A DNA stretch of 9,967 nucleotides, taken from positions 1 through 9,967 of the forward strand of contig CAKPAT010000045.1 of NCBI GenBank assembly GCA_934133155.1. The letters run 5' to 3'. Below, piece after piece: positions 1 through 6,164 of this stretch. The translations under genes were made by a program, and so were the position numbers. Positions within the stretch are counted from its first letter, which is position 1, and each line of letters opens with the position of its first letter. This stretch comes from an uncultured Bacilli bacterium (GTDB taxonomy: Bacteria; Bacillota_I; Bacilli_A; RF39; UBA660). Below the pieces are notes generated by a model. That model was not told the DNA's origin, searched no databases, and worked only from the letters and a program-made list of their open reading frames with translations.

Positions 1-115
1 CAATATTATTAATATTACCAGTAACAAGTAAAGTCTTATGACCCTTTCTAGCAGCGGCTAAAGAGGCCTCACAACCTGCATGACCACCACCAACAACAAT
101 AATCTCATAATCCAT
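1..115 (-). CDS. mnmG: MnmG (GidA), tRNA uridine-34 carboxymethylaminomethyl synthase subunit, N-terminal fragment
   Basis: Only the first 38 codons are present; the gene runs off the left edge. The peptide begins [18 protein letters not shown], the FAD-binding dinucleotide fold (GGGHAGCEA, residues 9-17) that opens every MnmG protein. MnmG is the FAD/NADH enzyme that, with MnmE, installs the (carboxymethyl)aminomethyl group at U34 of certain tRNAs in the cytoplasm. The start is ATG at 115-113, preceded by a good Shine-Dalgarno (GAGGTGA) at suitable spacing. It lies directly downstream of its partner gene mnmE, the usual Firmicutes arrangement. The family assignment rests on the N-terminal motif plus context, which together are very characteristic. 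Confidence 0.93.
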   Translation of the reverse strand, partial: MDYEIIVVGGGHAGCEASLAAARKGHKTLLVTGNINNI

Positions 116-144
116 ATAAAATTCACCTCAAAATACTAAAAATA

Positions 145-153
145 ATTTTACCA
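145..153 (-). promoter_or_regulatory. Candidate extended -10 promoter for mnmG
   Basis: On the minus strand TAAAAT lies at 150-145 and is preceded by TGG (153-151), giving an extended -10 (TGn) element about 30 nt upstream of the mnmG start. No convincing -35 is seen at 16-18 bp. It lies in the 66-bp gap between mnmE and mnmG. mnmG could equally be read through from mnmE. Confidence 0.35.
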
Positions 154-155
154 CA

Positions 156-183
156 AAACGAAAGAAAAAGCACAAACATGCTT
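156..183 (-). terminator. Weak possible terminator after mnmE
   Basis: On the minus strand AAGCA (183-179), a 6-nt loop and TGCTT (172-168) can form a 5-bp stem overlapping the mnmE stop codon, followed by a T-rich but interrupted tract (TTTCTTTCGTTTT). The stem is short, so partial or no termination is possible. Confidence 0.3.
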
Positions 184-1528
184 ATTTTCCTACACAAAAT
201 CTACTAAAAATTTCATCCAAAAGCTCATCAGTATAAGTTTCGCCGATAATTTCACCAAGCAAATTCCAAATGCTCTTCAAATCAATCTCAATCATATCAA
301 TCGGCACATTACTATTAATACCATTTTCCACACTAGAAATCAAAGACAAAACATTACGCAAAATAGCCTCACTTCGTGCACTAGTTAAATAAGTTAAATC
401 AGCAGTTTCAATCTCACTCAGATTAAAAAGCTCCTTAATCTTATCACGAACACCACTAATATTATCGTCGTTAAGTGCACTCACATAAACCTTGTTCTTC
501 AAATTACTATCATCAATAACCTTAGGTAAATCAATCTTATTAATGATCGAAATATAATTTTTATTACCTAAATAAGACAAAATTTTTTCATCTTCCTCAT
601 CAAACTTTTCATTATAATTCAAAACAAACAAAATAAGAGAAGCTTTATCAATAAGCTCAATCGATTTATTAACCCCAATTTTTTCCACAACATCAGAAGT
701 ATCTCTAATACCCGCTGTATCAATCAAATTTAAAACGATATTATCTAAAACGCACCTAGCCTCAATACTATCACGTGTCGTACCACGAATATCAGTAACA
801 ATCGCCTTTTCCGCACCCAAAAGCCGGTTAAGTAAACTACTCTTACCAACATTTGGTTTACCAATAATAACCGTATTGATACCATCTTTCAAAATCTCAC
901 CATTTTTACTTTCAGAAAGAATGTTATTAACCTTCAAAGATAAATCACTAAGACTACTTCTAATCATTTCATTTGTAACTAAAGGTGTATCTTCATACTC
1001 TGGATAATCAATATTAACCTCAATATTTGAAATAATAGATGCCAAGTCATTGCGTAAATTCCTAATTAAAGAAGAAACTTTACCACCAACCTGATTAATC
1101 GCCATTTTTCTCGAAACATCAGTTTTCGCATTTATTAAATCCATAATACCCTCAGCTTCAGTCAAATCAATTCTACCATTTAAAAAAGCTCTTTTAGAAA
1201 ACTCACCAGGTTCAGCAAGCCTACAACCCTTAACAAGTAAAAGTTCTAAAATCTTATTAGTCGTACTAATACCACCATGGGCATTGATCTCCACAACATC
1301 TTCTCTAGTATAAGTCTTAGGAGCTCTCATAAGTGAAACCAAAACCTCATCAATAACATCATCATCATAAATTTTACCATAATGAATTGTATGACTAGGT
1401 GCATCAAAAAAATTCTTGTTTGAAAAAATATCACTAACAATAGAAATAGCCATAGGACCACTTACCCTAATAATAGAAATAGCTCCAACACCTTGAGCTG
1501 TCGCAATAGCCGCAATCGTATCCTCCAC
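182..1528 (-). CDS. mnmE: MnmE (TrmE), tRNA-modification GTPase
   Basis: MnmE is the GTPase that partners MnmG to modify the wobble uridine (U34) of tRNAs reading two-family codon boxes. Counted from this start (448 aa, normal for the family), the N-terminal formyl-tetrahydrofolate-binding domain begins EDTIAAIATAQG. The helical domain contains GRIDLTEAEGIMDLINAKT (about 118-136). The inserted Ras-like G domain shows the P-loop GKPNVGKS (223-230), the switch region TDIRGTTRDS (245-254), DTAG (270-273) and NKID (330-333). The protein ends in the invariant FCxGK motif with the catalytic cysteine (FCVGK). A GTG three codons further upstream (1537) is open, but it would overlap the upstream stop and leave almost no RBS spacing. 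GTG at 1528 has AAGGTGA five bases before it, so I prefer it. The SD overlaps the end of the HD-domain gene, implying translational coupling. Confidence 0.96.
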   Translation of the reverse strand: MEDTIAAIATAQGVGAISIIRVSGPMAISIVSDIFSNKNFFDAPSHTIHYGKIYDDDVIDEVLVSLMRAPKTYTREDVVEINAHGGISTTNKILELLLVKGCRLAEPGEFSKRAFLNGRIDLTEAEGIMDLINAKTDVSRKMAINQVGGKVSSLIRNLRNDLASIISNIEVNIDYPEYEDTPLVTNEMIRSSLSDLSLKVNNILSESKNGEILKDGINTVIIGKPNVGKSSLLNRLLGAEKAIVTDIRGTTRDSIEARCVLDNIVLNLIDTAGIRDTSDVVEKIGVNKSIELIDKASLILFVLNYNEKFDEEDEKILSYLGNKNYISIINKIDLPKVIDDSNLKNKVYVSALNDDNISGVRDKIKELFNLSEIETADLTYLTSARSEAILRNVLSLISSVENGINSNVPIDMIEIDLKSIWNLLGEIIGETYTDELLDEIFSRFCVGK

Positions 1529-1533
1529 AAAAA

Positions 1534-2076
1534 TCACCTTCTAAAAAATCTTTTAAATTTATGAACAATCCTCGCAAGACCTAAATATTTATATATCGCC
1601 TTAACATCAAGAACAACATCCAAAGAAACCTTTTTATCAACATAAGTAATAACCCAACCTTCTTTATATTTAGGCGGAATAATATTCAAAGGAAACATGT
1701 GCCTTAAAATAATATTAGCAATACGTGCATTCATAAGTTCAGGAAAAACCTCATAAGAATGCCTTAAAGCCTCACGTGCATGAACAAAACCATGTTGCTT
1801 AAAAAAAGGAACCTTTTCATCTAAATGATCCTGCCAAGGACTATAATAAAAATCATGTAACAAACCACCAATAGCCGCATCATGATAATTAAAACCTCTT
1901 TTTTTACATATTTCATATGATAAATAAGAAACAACCAAGCAGTGCTCATATAAGGAGCAGTGTTCATGATGTTTCCAATTTTTTCTTGCATCAAACTCCT
2001 TATTATTTAAAATAGGACTGACAATATCTAAAAACTCTTTATCATTAAGAACTTCTTTTGTAATATTTCTCTTCAT
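1534..2076 (-). CDS. HD-domain protein of unknown function (predicted metal-dependent phosphohydrolase)
   Basis: This is a 180-aa cytoplasmic protein with the metal-binding HD-superfamily pattern: His45 (YEHC), the His-Asp pair 74-75 (LLHDF), His99 (FVHAREA), His126 (RHMFPL) and Asp147 (YVDKKVS). It matches the Clostridia/Bacilli HD subfamily with 'LLHDF..W', 'HPR/HAREAL', 'RHMFPL' and 'PP+YKE.W' blocks; the substrate is unknown, and phosphodiesterase or nucleotide hydrolase activity is only a family-level inference. The start is ATG at 2076, with GAGG six bases upstream and a strong extended -10 promoter just ahead. The reading frame stays open to a TTG at 2157, but that would place the promoter inside the gene and has no SD. 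The gene lies between jag and mnmE, an unusual insertion in this conserved order. Its TGA stop overlaps the mnmE SD. Confidence 0.88.
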   Translation of the reverse strand: MKRNITKEVLNDKEFLDIVSPILNNKEFDARKNWKHHEHCSLYEHCLVVSYLSYEICKKRGFNYHDAAIGGLLHDFYYSPWQDHLDEKVPFFKQHGFVHAREALRHSYEVFPELMNARIANIILRHMFPLNIIPPKYKEGWVITYVDKKVSLDVVLDVKAIYKYLGLARIVHKFKRFFRR

Positions 2077-2092
2077 AACAAACCTCACACCC

Positions 2093-2120
2093 ATTATAAC
2101 ACAAGCATAAGGCAAAACAA
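2093..2120 (-). promoter_or_regulatory. Promoter for the HD-domain gene and mnmE
   Basis: On the minus strand a perfect TATAAT (2098-2093) is preceded by TG plus one base (extended -10). A partial -35, TTGTTT (2120-2115), lies at a 16-bp spacing. Transcription would start near 2087-2085, only about 10 nt before the ATG, so the SD would be at the very 5' end of the mRNA. The location after the jag terminator supports a separate HD-mnmE transcription unit. Confidence 0.65.
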
Positions 2121-2163
2121 AACCCCAAAAGTTTTCCACAGTAAAATTTTTTTTCAAAAAAAC

Positions 2164-2190
2164 TAAAACAAAAAAAAACCAAAATTGGTT
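2164..2190 (-). terminator. Intrinsic terminator after jag
   Basis: On the minus strand AACCAA and TTGGTT (2190-2177) form a short perfect inverted repeat starting inside the jag stop codon. It is followed at once by a run of T, then G and TTTT. Only two G-C pairs are present, so it may be leaky, but position and tail fit an operon end. Confidence 0.55.
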
Positions 2191-2791
2191 AATCTTTATA
2201 TTTAATCACAACATAACGCAAAGGCTCTTCACCCTCACTGACTGTCACCAAATTAGAAAAATCGGAAACAGTATTATGTATAATCATTCTTTCATAAGAA
2301 TTCATAGGATCAAACTTAACATCAATTTTAGTTTTTAAAACATCAGTGCAAGCACGTTTTACTTCTTTAACAAGATTAAATTCTTTTCTTTCTTTATAAC
2401 CATCAATATCAACATTAACCTTAATATCAAACTTACCGAAAGCCCTTAAACTTTGCCTCAAAATAGTTTCTAAAGCAAATAAATTTTTGCCATCACGACC
2501 AATCATCAAAGAAGAATTTAACGCGCTAATATATACATAAATACAACCTTTATTAATCCCAACACTTATATCAACTTGTTCATTCATTAAACTAGTTAAA
2601 TCATTTAAAAATTTAATAATATAATCTTTTATATCATACTTTGTTACAACATAAACAGCATATTTTTTACCAAAAACACCCGAAATTTCTTCAAAATAAT
2701 AATATACTTCATCCTTATTAACATTAAGAAATTCACAAGCTAAATTTAAAGCATCATCTTGCTTTTTTGCTTCTCTTTTTATTATCTCCAT
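2189..2791 (-). CDS. jag: Jag / KhpB, KH-R3H RNA-binding protein
   Basis: This 200-aa protein has the three-part Jag architecture. The Jag_N domain (about 1-50) begins MEIIKREAKKQDDAL. A type-II KH domain carries the GxxG loop in MIGRDGKNLFALETIL (96-111). A C-terminal R3H domain has the signature ERMIIHNTV (167-175, Arg168 and His172). KhpB proteins bind many mRNAs and small RNAs and, with KhpA, influence cell division and elongation in Gram-positive bacteria. The ATG at 2791 has a full AGGAGG SD inside the end of yidC; the two genes overlap by 38 bp. This is the last gene of the rpmH-rnpA-yidC-jag operon. Confidence 0.94.
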   Translation of the reverse strand: MEIIKREAKKQDDALNLACEFLNVNKDEVYYYFEEISGVFGKKYAVYVVTKYDIKDYIIKFLNDLTSLMNEQVDISVGINKGCIYVYISALNSSLMIGRDGKNLFALETILRQSLRAFGKFDIKVNVDIDGYKERKEFNLVKEVKRACTDVLKTKIDVKFDPMNSYERMIIHNTVSDFSNLVTVSEGEEPLRYVVIKYKD

Positions 2792-3749
2792 TCTTGCTCC
2801 TCCTTATAATTGCCATTTGAATAATTGTAAATAAACTACCAACTATCCAATAAATATTAATACTTGTTGACATTCCAAAAGATGCAAATACAATAAAGAC
2901 AATCATAATATTCATAGTAAGTTTCATAGCCTTCTGCTGTTCTTCAGAACCAGAAACGCCAGAATTAAACTTAAATGAGAAAATTGTAGCTAAAGCAACC
3001 AAAATAGGCAAAATTAAATAAATCCAATTACCATTACTAAAACTACTAGCAAAATTACTTAAGTTAAAACTTTCACCAAATAAAGCAGTAAAAGGAGTTG
3101 TACCAAGCTTAAATCCTAAAAACGTACCTTCAAAAATAATAGGAAGACGATTTAAACTTTCTAAGAAAACCAAAAACAAAGGTAACTGAATAAAAGCAAA
3201 CAAACAACCAGAAGCAGGATTTATATTATATTTTTTATAAATTCCCATCATCTCTTGTGCTTTAAGCATTTGATCTTCTTGTGAAACACGATTACGATAC
3301 TTGACTTCTAACTTCTCTAAATCCTTTTGAGCGAGCTTAAGTCCCTCAGACTGCATAGCAGACTTCTTACTAATAGGCAAAATAATAAGTCTAATAATTA
3401 TAGTAACAATAATAATAGATAAACCATAATTACCTAAAATTTTACCAATATTAATAATAATAAAACTTAAAGGTTTAACAAATAAAGCTTCCCAAATACC
3501 ATTATATTTCCCAGCAGCAGGAGTAAACTCCGAGCACTTAGGTAAACTCTCAATATCAACACCATTTTTTTCATAAGTCTTAATAACATTCTTATCAGTA
3601 GGCTGACATAAAATATTAGAAACAAGAGATTGTCCAGTAGTAGCCTCTTTAATAACTTGATTTTTGTCATCCTTTAAATAAGTAGTACAACCAGATAAAC
3701 ACATAGTCATACATAAAAGAGCAAAAAACAAGCAAACTTTCTTTATCAT
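2754..3749 (-). CDS. yidC: YidC/SpoIIIJ-type membrane protein insertase, lipoprotein form
   Basis: YidC/Oxa1 proteins insert and fold membrane proteins, alone or with SecYEG. The 331-aa product starts with a lipoprotein signal (MIKKVCLFFALLCMTM, lipobox LSGC with Cys21), as in Gram-positive SpoIIIJ. A long extracellular linker (about 22-92) contains Cys48 and Cys72. The conserved core follows: a hydrophobic segment NYGLSIIIVTIIIRLIILPIS (107-127) with the groove arginine Arg120, a cytoplasmic coiled hairpin (about 130-175), NPASGCLFAFIQLPLFLVF (177-195), and hydrophobic segments near 242-260, 278-292 and 296-315. The very basic tail (KKRSKKAR) suits ribosome contact. The start ATG overlaps the rnpA stop (ATGA), with GGAGG upstream. 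The linker is longer than in B. subtilis SpoIIIJ. Confidence 0.96.
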   Translation of the reverse strand: MIKKVCLFFALLCMTMCLSGCTTYLKDDKNQVIKEATTGQSLVSNILCQPTDKNVIKTYEKNGVDIESLPKCSEFTPAAGKYNGIWEALFVKPLSFIIINIGKILGNYGLSIIIVTIIIRLIILPISKKSAMQSEGLKLAQKDLEKLEVKYRNRVSQEDQMLKAQEMMGIYKKYNINPASGCLFAFIQLPLFLVFLESLNRLPIIFEGTFLGFKLGTTPFTALFGESFNLSNFASSFSNGNWIYLILPILVALATIFSFKFNSGVSGSEEQQKAMKLTMNIMIVFIVFASFGMSTSINIYWIVGSLFTIIQMAIIRRSKNGDNKKRSKKAR

Positions 3750-4087
3750 AACTTTTTCCCTCCAAATAAAGATAACTTATCAAAAATAAAAAACAAATTG
3801 TCAGATAACTCTTGAAAACTTTCGTTCAAAATACCCTTTCCAGTAATAATTATACAATTAAAATTATTTTTATAATCAAAGCCTGAAATAGCACTCTTAA
3901 TTCTTCTTTTAATCTTATTACGTGTAACAGCATTACCAATTTTTTTAGAAACACAAAAACCAAAATGATAACAAGTATCGTTAGTCCATTCAATATAAAC
4001 AACAAAACTCTTATATTTAAAAGGCTTATTGCACTTAATAATACGATCAAAATCTTCATTACTCTTAACAATATTAATTTTTTTCAT
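3746..4087 (-). CDS. rnpA: Ribonuclease P protein component
   Basis: This small basic protein (113 aa) assists the RNase P RNA in cleaving 5' leaders from pre-tRNAs. The family signature is plain: FGFCVSKKIGNAVTRNKIKRRIK (42-64), containing the RNR box RNKIKRR (56-62). Length is normal. The start ATG at 4087 has AGGTGA five bases upstream. Its TGA stop overlaps the yidC ATG by 4 bp. It lies 41 bp downstream of rpmH, with a hairpin in the gap that may reduce its expression relative to L34. Confidence 0.96.
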   Translation of the reverse strand: MKKINIVKSNEDFDRIIKCNKPFKYKSFVVYIEWTNDTCYHFGFCVSKKIGNAVTRNKIKRRIKSAISGFDYKNNFNCIIITGKGILNESFQELSDNLFFIFDKLSLFGGKKL

Positions 4088-4107
4088 CTATATCACCTAT
4101 ATTAAAA

Positions 4108-4125
4108 CCACTGTTTACACAGTGG
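4108..4125 (-). promoter_or_regulatory. Intercistronic hairpin between rpmH and rnpA
   Basis: On the minus strand CCACTGT - GTAA - ACAGTGG forms a perfect 7-bp stem with a 4-nt loop. It starts 3 nt past the rpmH stop and ends 20 nt before the rnpA ATG. Only four T follow (TTTTAAT), so it looks like a partial attenuator, RNA-processing site or 3'-end stabiliser rather than a full terminator. Confidence 0.6.
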
Positions 4126-4128
4126 TAA

Positions 4129-4254
4129 TTAATGAGCCAACACTTTGCGTCCTTTATTTCTTCTTCTTTGAACAACGCCAGACTTTAAGCGTGCAAAAAA
4201 TCCCATTTTCTTACTTCTTTTTCTTTTATTAGGTTGAAAAGTTCTTTTAGACAT
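4129..4254 (-). CDS. rpmH: 50S ribosomal protein L34
   Basis: This 41-residue, strongly basic protein reads [20 protein letters not shown] followed by [21 protein letters not shown]. The L34 hallmarks are KRTFQPN (3-9), the GF.AR block (18-22) and RRRxKGR (30-36). L34 is a structural protein of the large ribosomal subunit. The start ATG (4254) has a strong GGGAGGTG SD. Compared with typical L34, the stretch between the AR and RRRxKGR blocks is about four residues shorter. It is the promoter-proximal gene of the operon next to the origin, the standard bacterial position. Confidence 0.96.
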   Translation of the reverse strand: MSKRTFQPNKRKRSKKMGFFARLKSGVVQRRRNKGRKVLAH

Positions 4255-4289
4255 ATTAACACCTCCCAAATAAGTCATTTGCTTTATTA

Positions 4290-4318
4290 ATTATATAGAT
4301 AAAAGACAGCAATGTCAA
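4290..4318 (-). promoter_or_regulatory. Perfect consensus promoter (P1) for rpmH-rnpA-yidC-jag
   Basis: On the minus strand TTGACA (4318-4313) and TATAAT (4295-4290) are separated by exactly 17 bp, an ideal housekeeping sigma-factor promoter. It lies about 35 bp upstream of the rpmH ATG, as expected for a highly expressed ribosomal protein gene. Confidence 0.92.
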
Positions 4319-4347
4319 TCCCTTTTAAAAAATTAAAAAGTGTCGTC

Positions 4348-4376
4348 ATTATAACACAAAATCACAAAAAACGCAA
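4348..4376 (-). promoter_or_regulatory. Second upstream promoter (P2) for rpmH
   Basis: On the minus strand TATAAT (4353-4348) is preceded by TGT (extended -10). A weak -35, TTGCGT (4376-4371), lies 17 bp further up. Transcripts from here would run through P1 into rpmH. Confidence 0.55.
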
Positions 4377-4543
4377 AAAAAATTTTTCAACACAGATAAA
4401 AAATACAAGTAAAGAAAATAATTTAATTCACAGTCCATTTTACGAAACAAAAATAATCAAATTTTAACTTTATCAACATATGTGGAAAAGTAAAACTTTT
4501 TAACATTTGTTGATTAATATTTATCCACAAGTTGTGTGGATAA

Positions 4544-4655
4544 ATAAAAAAATACCTTAAATAAAAAGATAAAAAGACATGTGAATAATTTTTTTGTTTT
4601 TTTTTACTTTTATCTTTAAAATTTTGTCAAAATAATGTAAAATTATCTATATAAA
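4544..4655. other. Probable DNA unwinding element
   Basis: This region next to the perfect DnaA boxes is almost only A and T, with long A and T runs (for example T9 at about 4597-4605). It also carries an inverted repeat AAAGATAAAA (4565-4574) / TTTTATCTTT (4608-4617). Its place between the box cluster and dnaA matches unwinding sites in Firmicutes origins. The exact borders are guessed. Confidence 0.55.
4624..4653 (+). promoter_or_regulatory. Candidate dnaA promoter
   Basis: TTGTCA (4624-4629) is followed after 18 bp by TATATA (4648-4653). A start near 4660 would leave a very short leader. TAAAAT at 4638-4643 is an alternative -10 that would leave the SD intact. No clearly better match is seen. 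Confidence 0.35.
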
Positions 4656-4667
4656 GCGAGTGATTTT

Positions 4668-6023
4668 ATGGATTTAGAAAGTATGTGGGAAGTATTTCTC
4701 GCCAAAATAGAAACAAAACTTAAACCAGTATTATTTCAAACATGGTTCAAAGACACAAAATTAGTTAATTTAAGTAATGACTTCGCCGTGGTTCAAGTTC
4801 CACTAGAACTACATAAAAAACATTTAAAAGAAAATTACACAGATTTAATCAAAGAAACATTCATGGAAGTCACAGGTTCAATATTCAAATTCGAATACGT
4901 TACAGAAGAAGAAATGATTAAAGAAGAAAAAGAAGAAAACATTACAACAAATGAAAATGACGAAACAATTTTTGAAAGCGGCTTAGATACAAGATACACC
5001 TTTGATAACTTCATTGCTGGTGAAAGTAACAAATTTGCTAAAGCAATAGGTCTTGCTGTAGCAGAAAAACCGGGAGCAATGTATAATCCATTATTTATAT
5101 ATGGTAATAGTGGACTTGGAAAAACTCACTTAATGCATGCAATTGGAAACTACATAATGGAAACAACAAATAAAAAAGTACTATATGTAACAAGTGAAAA
5201 ATTTGTTGACGATTTCCTCAATATATATAGGAAAAATGAAAATAGTAATTTCAAAGCTGTTGATAACTTTAAAAAGAAATATCGCGGAATAGATGTTTTA
5301 ATGATAGATGACATACAATATTTAGAAATAGCAAGTAAAACACAACAAGAATTTTTCAACACATTTAATGAACTACACACAAAAAATAAGCAAATCATTA
5401 TAACATCAGATAGATCACCAGACGATTTAAAAAAACTAGAAGAAAGACTACGAACAAGATTTAACTGGGGACTTACAATAGATATTTTACCACCAGACTT
5501 TGAACTAAGAATGGCTATATTAGAAAAAAAAATAGAAGCACACGACATTGGAAGTTTCGTACCAACAGAAGTAAAAGAATACATTGCTAATAATTGCACA
5601 ACAGATATAAGAAAACTAGAAGGAGCATTAACAAGAGTATTCGCCTATGCTACAATAATGAATGGCTCAGAAATAACATTAGATTTAGCTGTTGAAGCCT
5701 TAAAAGATTATATAGGAAAAAATGTTATATCAAAAAACAAAATACAAGGAGTTATACAATTAGTTGCAAATAACTATAATATAACTGTTGACGATATAAA
5801 ATCCAAAAAAAGATTATCAAAAATAGCTGTTCCAAGACAAATAGGAATGTACATATGCCGAATATATTTAAAGGAATCGCTTCCAAAAATAGGAAGTGAA
5901 TTCGGTGGAAAAGATCACACAACAGTAATGCACTCAGTTGCCAAAATAAAAAGAGAGCTAAAAAAAGATAAAAATCTAGAAATAGAAATTTCTAAAATAG
6001 TAAATAAATTAAATGGTGAATAA
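4668..6023 (+). CDS. dnaA: DnaA, chromosomal replication initiator
   Basis: DnaA binds the DnaA boxes on both sides of this gene, oligomerises with ATP and opens the origin. The 451-aa protein has all four domains. Domain I (1-80) begins MDLESMWEVFLAKIETKLKP. Domain II is a short acidic linker (80-105). The AAA+ domain III starts at TRYTFDNFIAGESN, with Walker A GNSGLGKT (146-153), Walker B LMIDDI (211-216), SDR (247-249) and the LRTRF arginine block (261-265). Domain IV has the helix-turn-helix signature IGSEFGGKDHTTVMHSV (408-424). The start ATG has a GAGTGA SD four bases upstream. No terminator is seen before dnaN, so dnaA-dnaN is probably one transcript. DnaA boxes near its promoter suggest autoregulation. 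Confidence 0.98.
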   Translation: MDLESMWEVFLAKIETKLKPVLFQTWFKDTKLVNLSNDFAVVQVPLELHKKHLKENYTDLIKETFMEVTGSIFKFEYVTEEEMIKEEKEENITTNENDETIFESGLDTRYTFDNFIAGESNKFAKAIGLAVAEKPGAMYNPLFIYGNSGLGKTHLMHAIGNYIMETTNKKVLYVTSEKFVDDFLNIYRKNENSNFKAVDNFKKKYRGIDVLMIDDIQYLEIASKTQQEFFNTFNELHTKNKQIIITSDRSPDDLKKLEERLRTRFNWGLTIDILPPDFELRMAILEKKIEAHDIGSFVPTEVKEYIANNCTTDIRKLEGALTRVFAYATIMNGSEITLDLAVEALKDYIGKNVISKNKIQGVIQLVANNYNITVDDIKSKKRLSKIAVPRQIGMYICRIYLKESLPKIGSEFGGKDHTTVMHSVAKIKRELKKDKNLEIEISKIVNKLNGE

Positions 6024-6030
6024 CTCAAAG

Positions 6031-6113
6031 TTTTCCACACATTATTTTTTAAAGAACATAAGCAAAAATAAAAGTAAAATAAGGATAAACTAAAGTTTTC
6101 CACATTTTCCACA
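6031..6113 (+). other. DnaA-box cluster between dnaA and dnaN (second origin segment)
   Basis: Three copies of TTTTCCACA occur at 6031-6039, 6096-6104 and 6105-6113, all on the plus strand; the last two abut. A weak box (TTATCCTTA, minus strand 6088-6080) lies between. The 141-bp dnaA-dnaN gap is otherwise AT-rich with no ORF. B. subtilis also carries a box cluster between dnaA and dnaN, making its origin bipartite. Confidence 0.75.
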
Positions 6114-6164
6114 CTAATAATAAAAAATAATACATAAATAATAAAAATAAAGGAGAAGATAATT

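Larger units (their letters stand above)
4380..4667. other. Chromosomal replication origin (oriC), rpmH-dnaA segment
   Basis: This noncoding, very AT-rich stretch lies between the divergent rpmH and dnaA genes. DnaA boxes (consensus TTATCCACA): perfect at 4521-4529 (plus) and 4535-4543 (minus). One-mismatch boxes are TTATCAACA 4470-4478 (plus), TTTTCCACA 4481-4489 (minus) and TTATTCACA 4580-4588 (minus). Weaker ones are at 4384-4392 (plus) and 4508-4516 (minus). The perfect pair forms a dyad with 12-bp arms (4518-4529 and 4535-4546) around 5 bp. DnaA would bind here and open the A/T-run region beside dnaA. No coding sequence is visible. Confidence 0.92.

Noticed and set aside
324..689. TTTTCCACA copies within mnmE (324-332 and 681-689) and at 2132-2140
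   Set aside because: Single 9-mers in coding or upstream sequence of an AT-rich genome, not clustered; not enough to call extra DnaA sites.
2077..2157. 27-residue N-terminal extension of the HD protein from TTG 2157
   Set aside because: No SD before it, and a strong extended -10 promoter lies within it; ATG 2076 has a proper SD.
1534..3749. Possibility that the genome uses TGA as tryptophan (Mycoplasma code)
   Set aside because: TGA terminates yidC, rnpA and the HD gene at expected protein lengths with overlapping downstream starts, and tryptophans are TGG.
4029..4232. Plus-strand 67-codon open frame opposite rpmH and rnpA
   Set aside because: It lies antisense to two certain genes, has no SD and a low-complexity Phe/Tyr-rich product; it is a shadow of the lysine/arginine-rich coding on the other strand.
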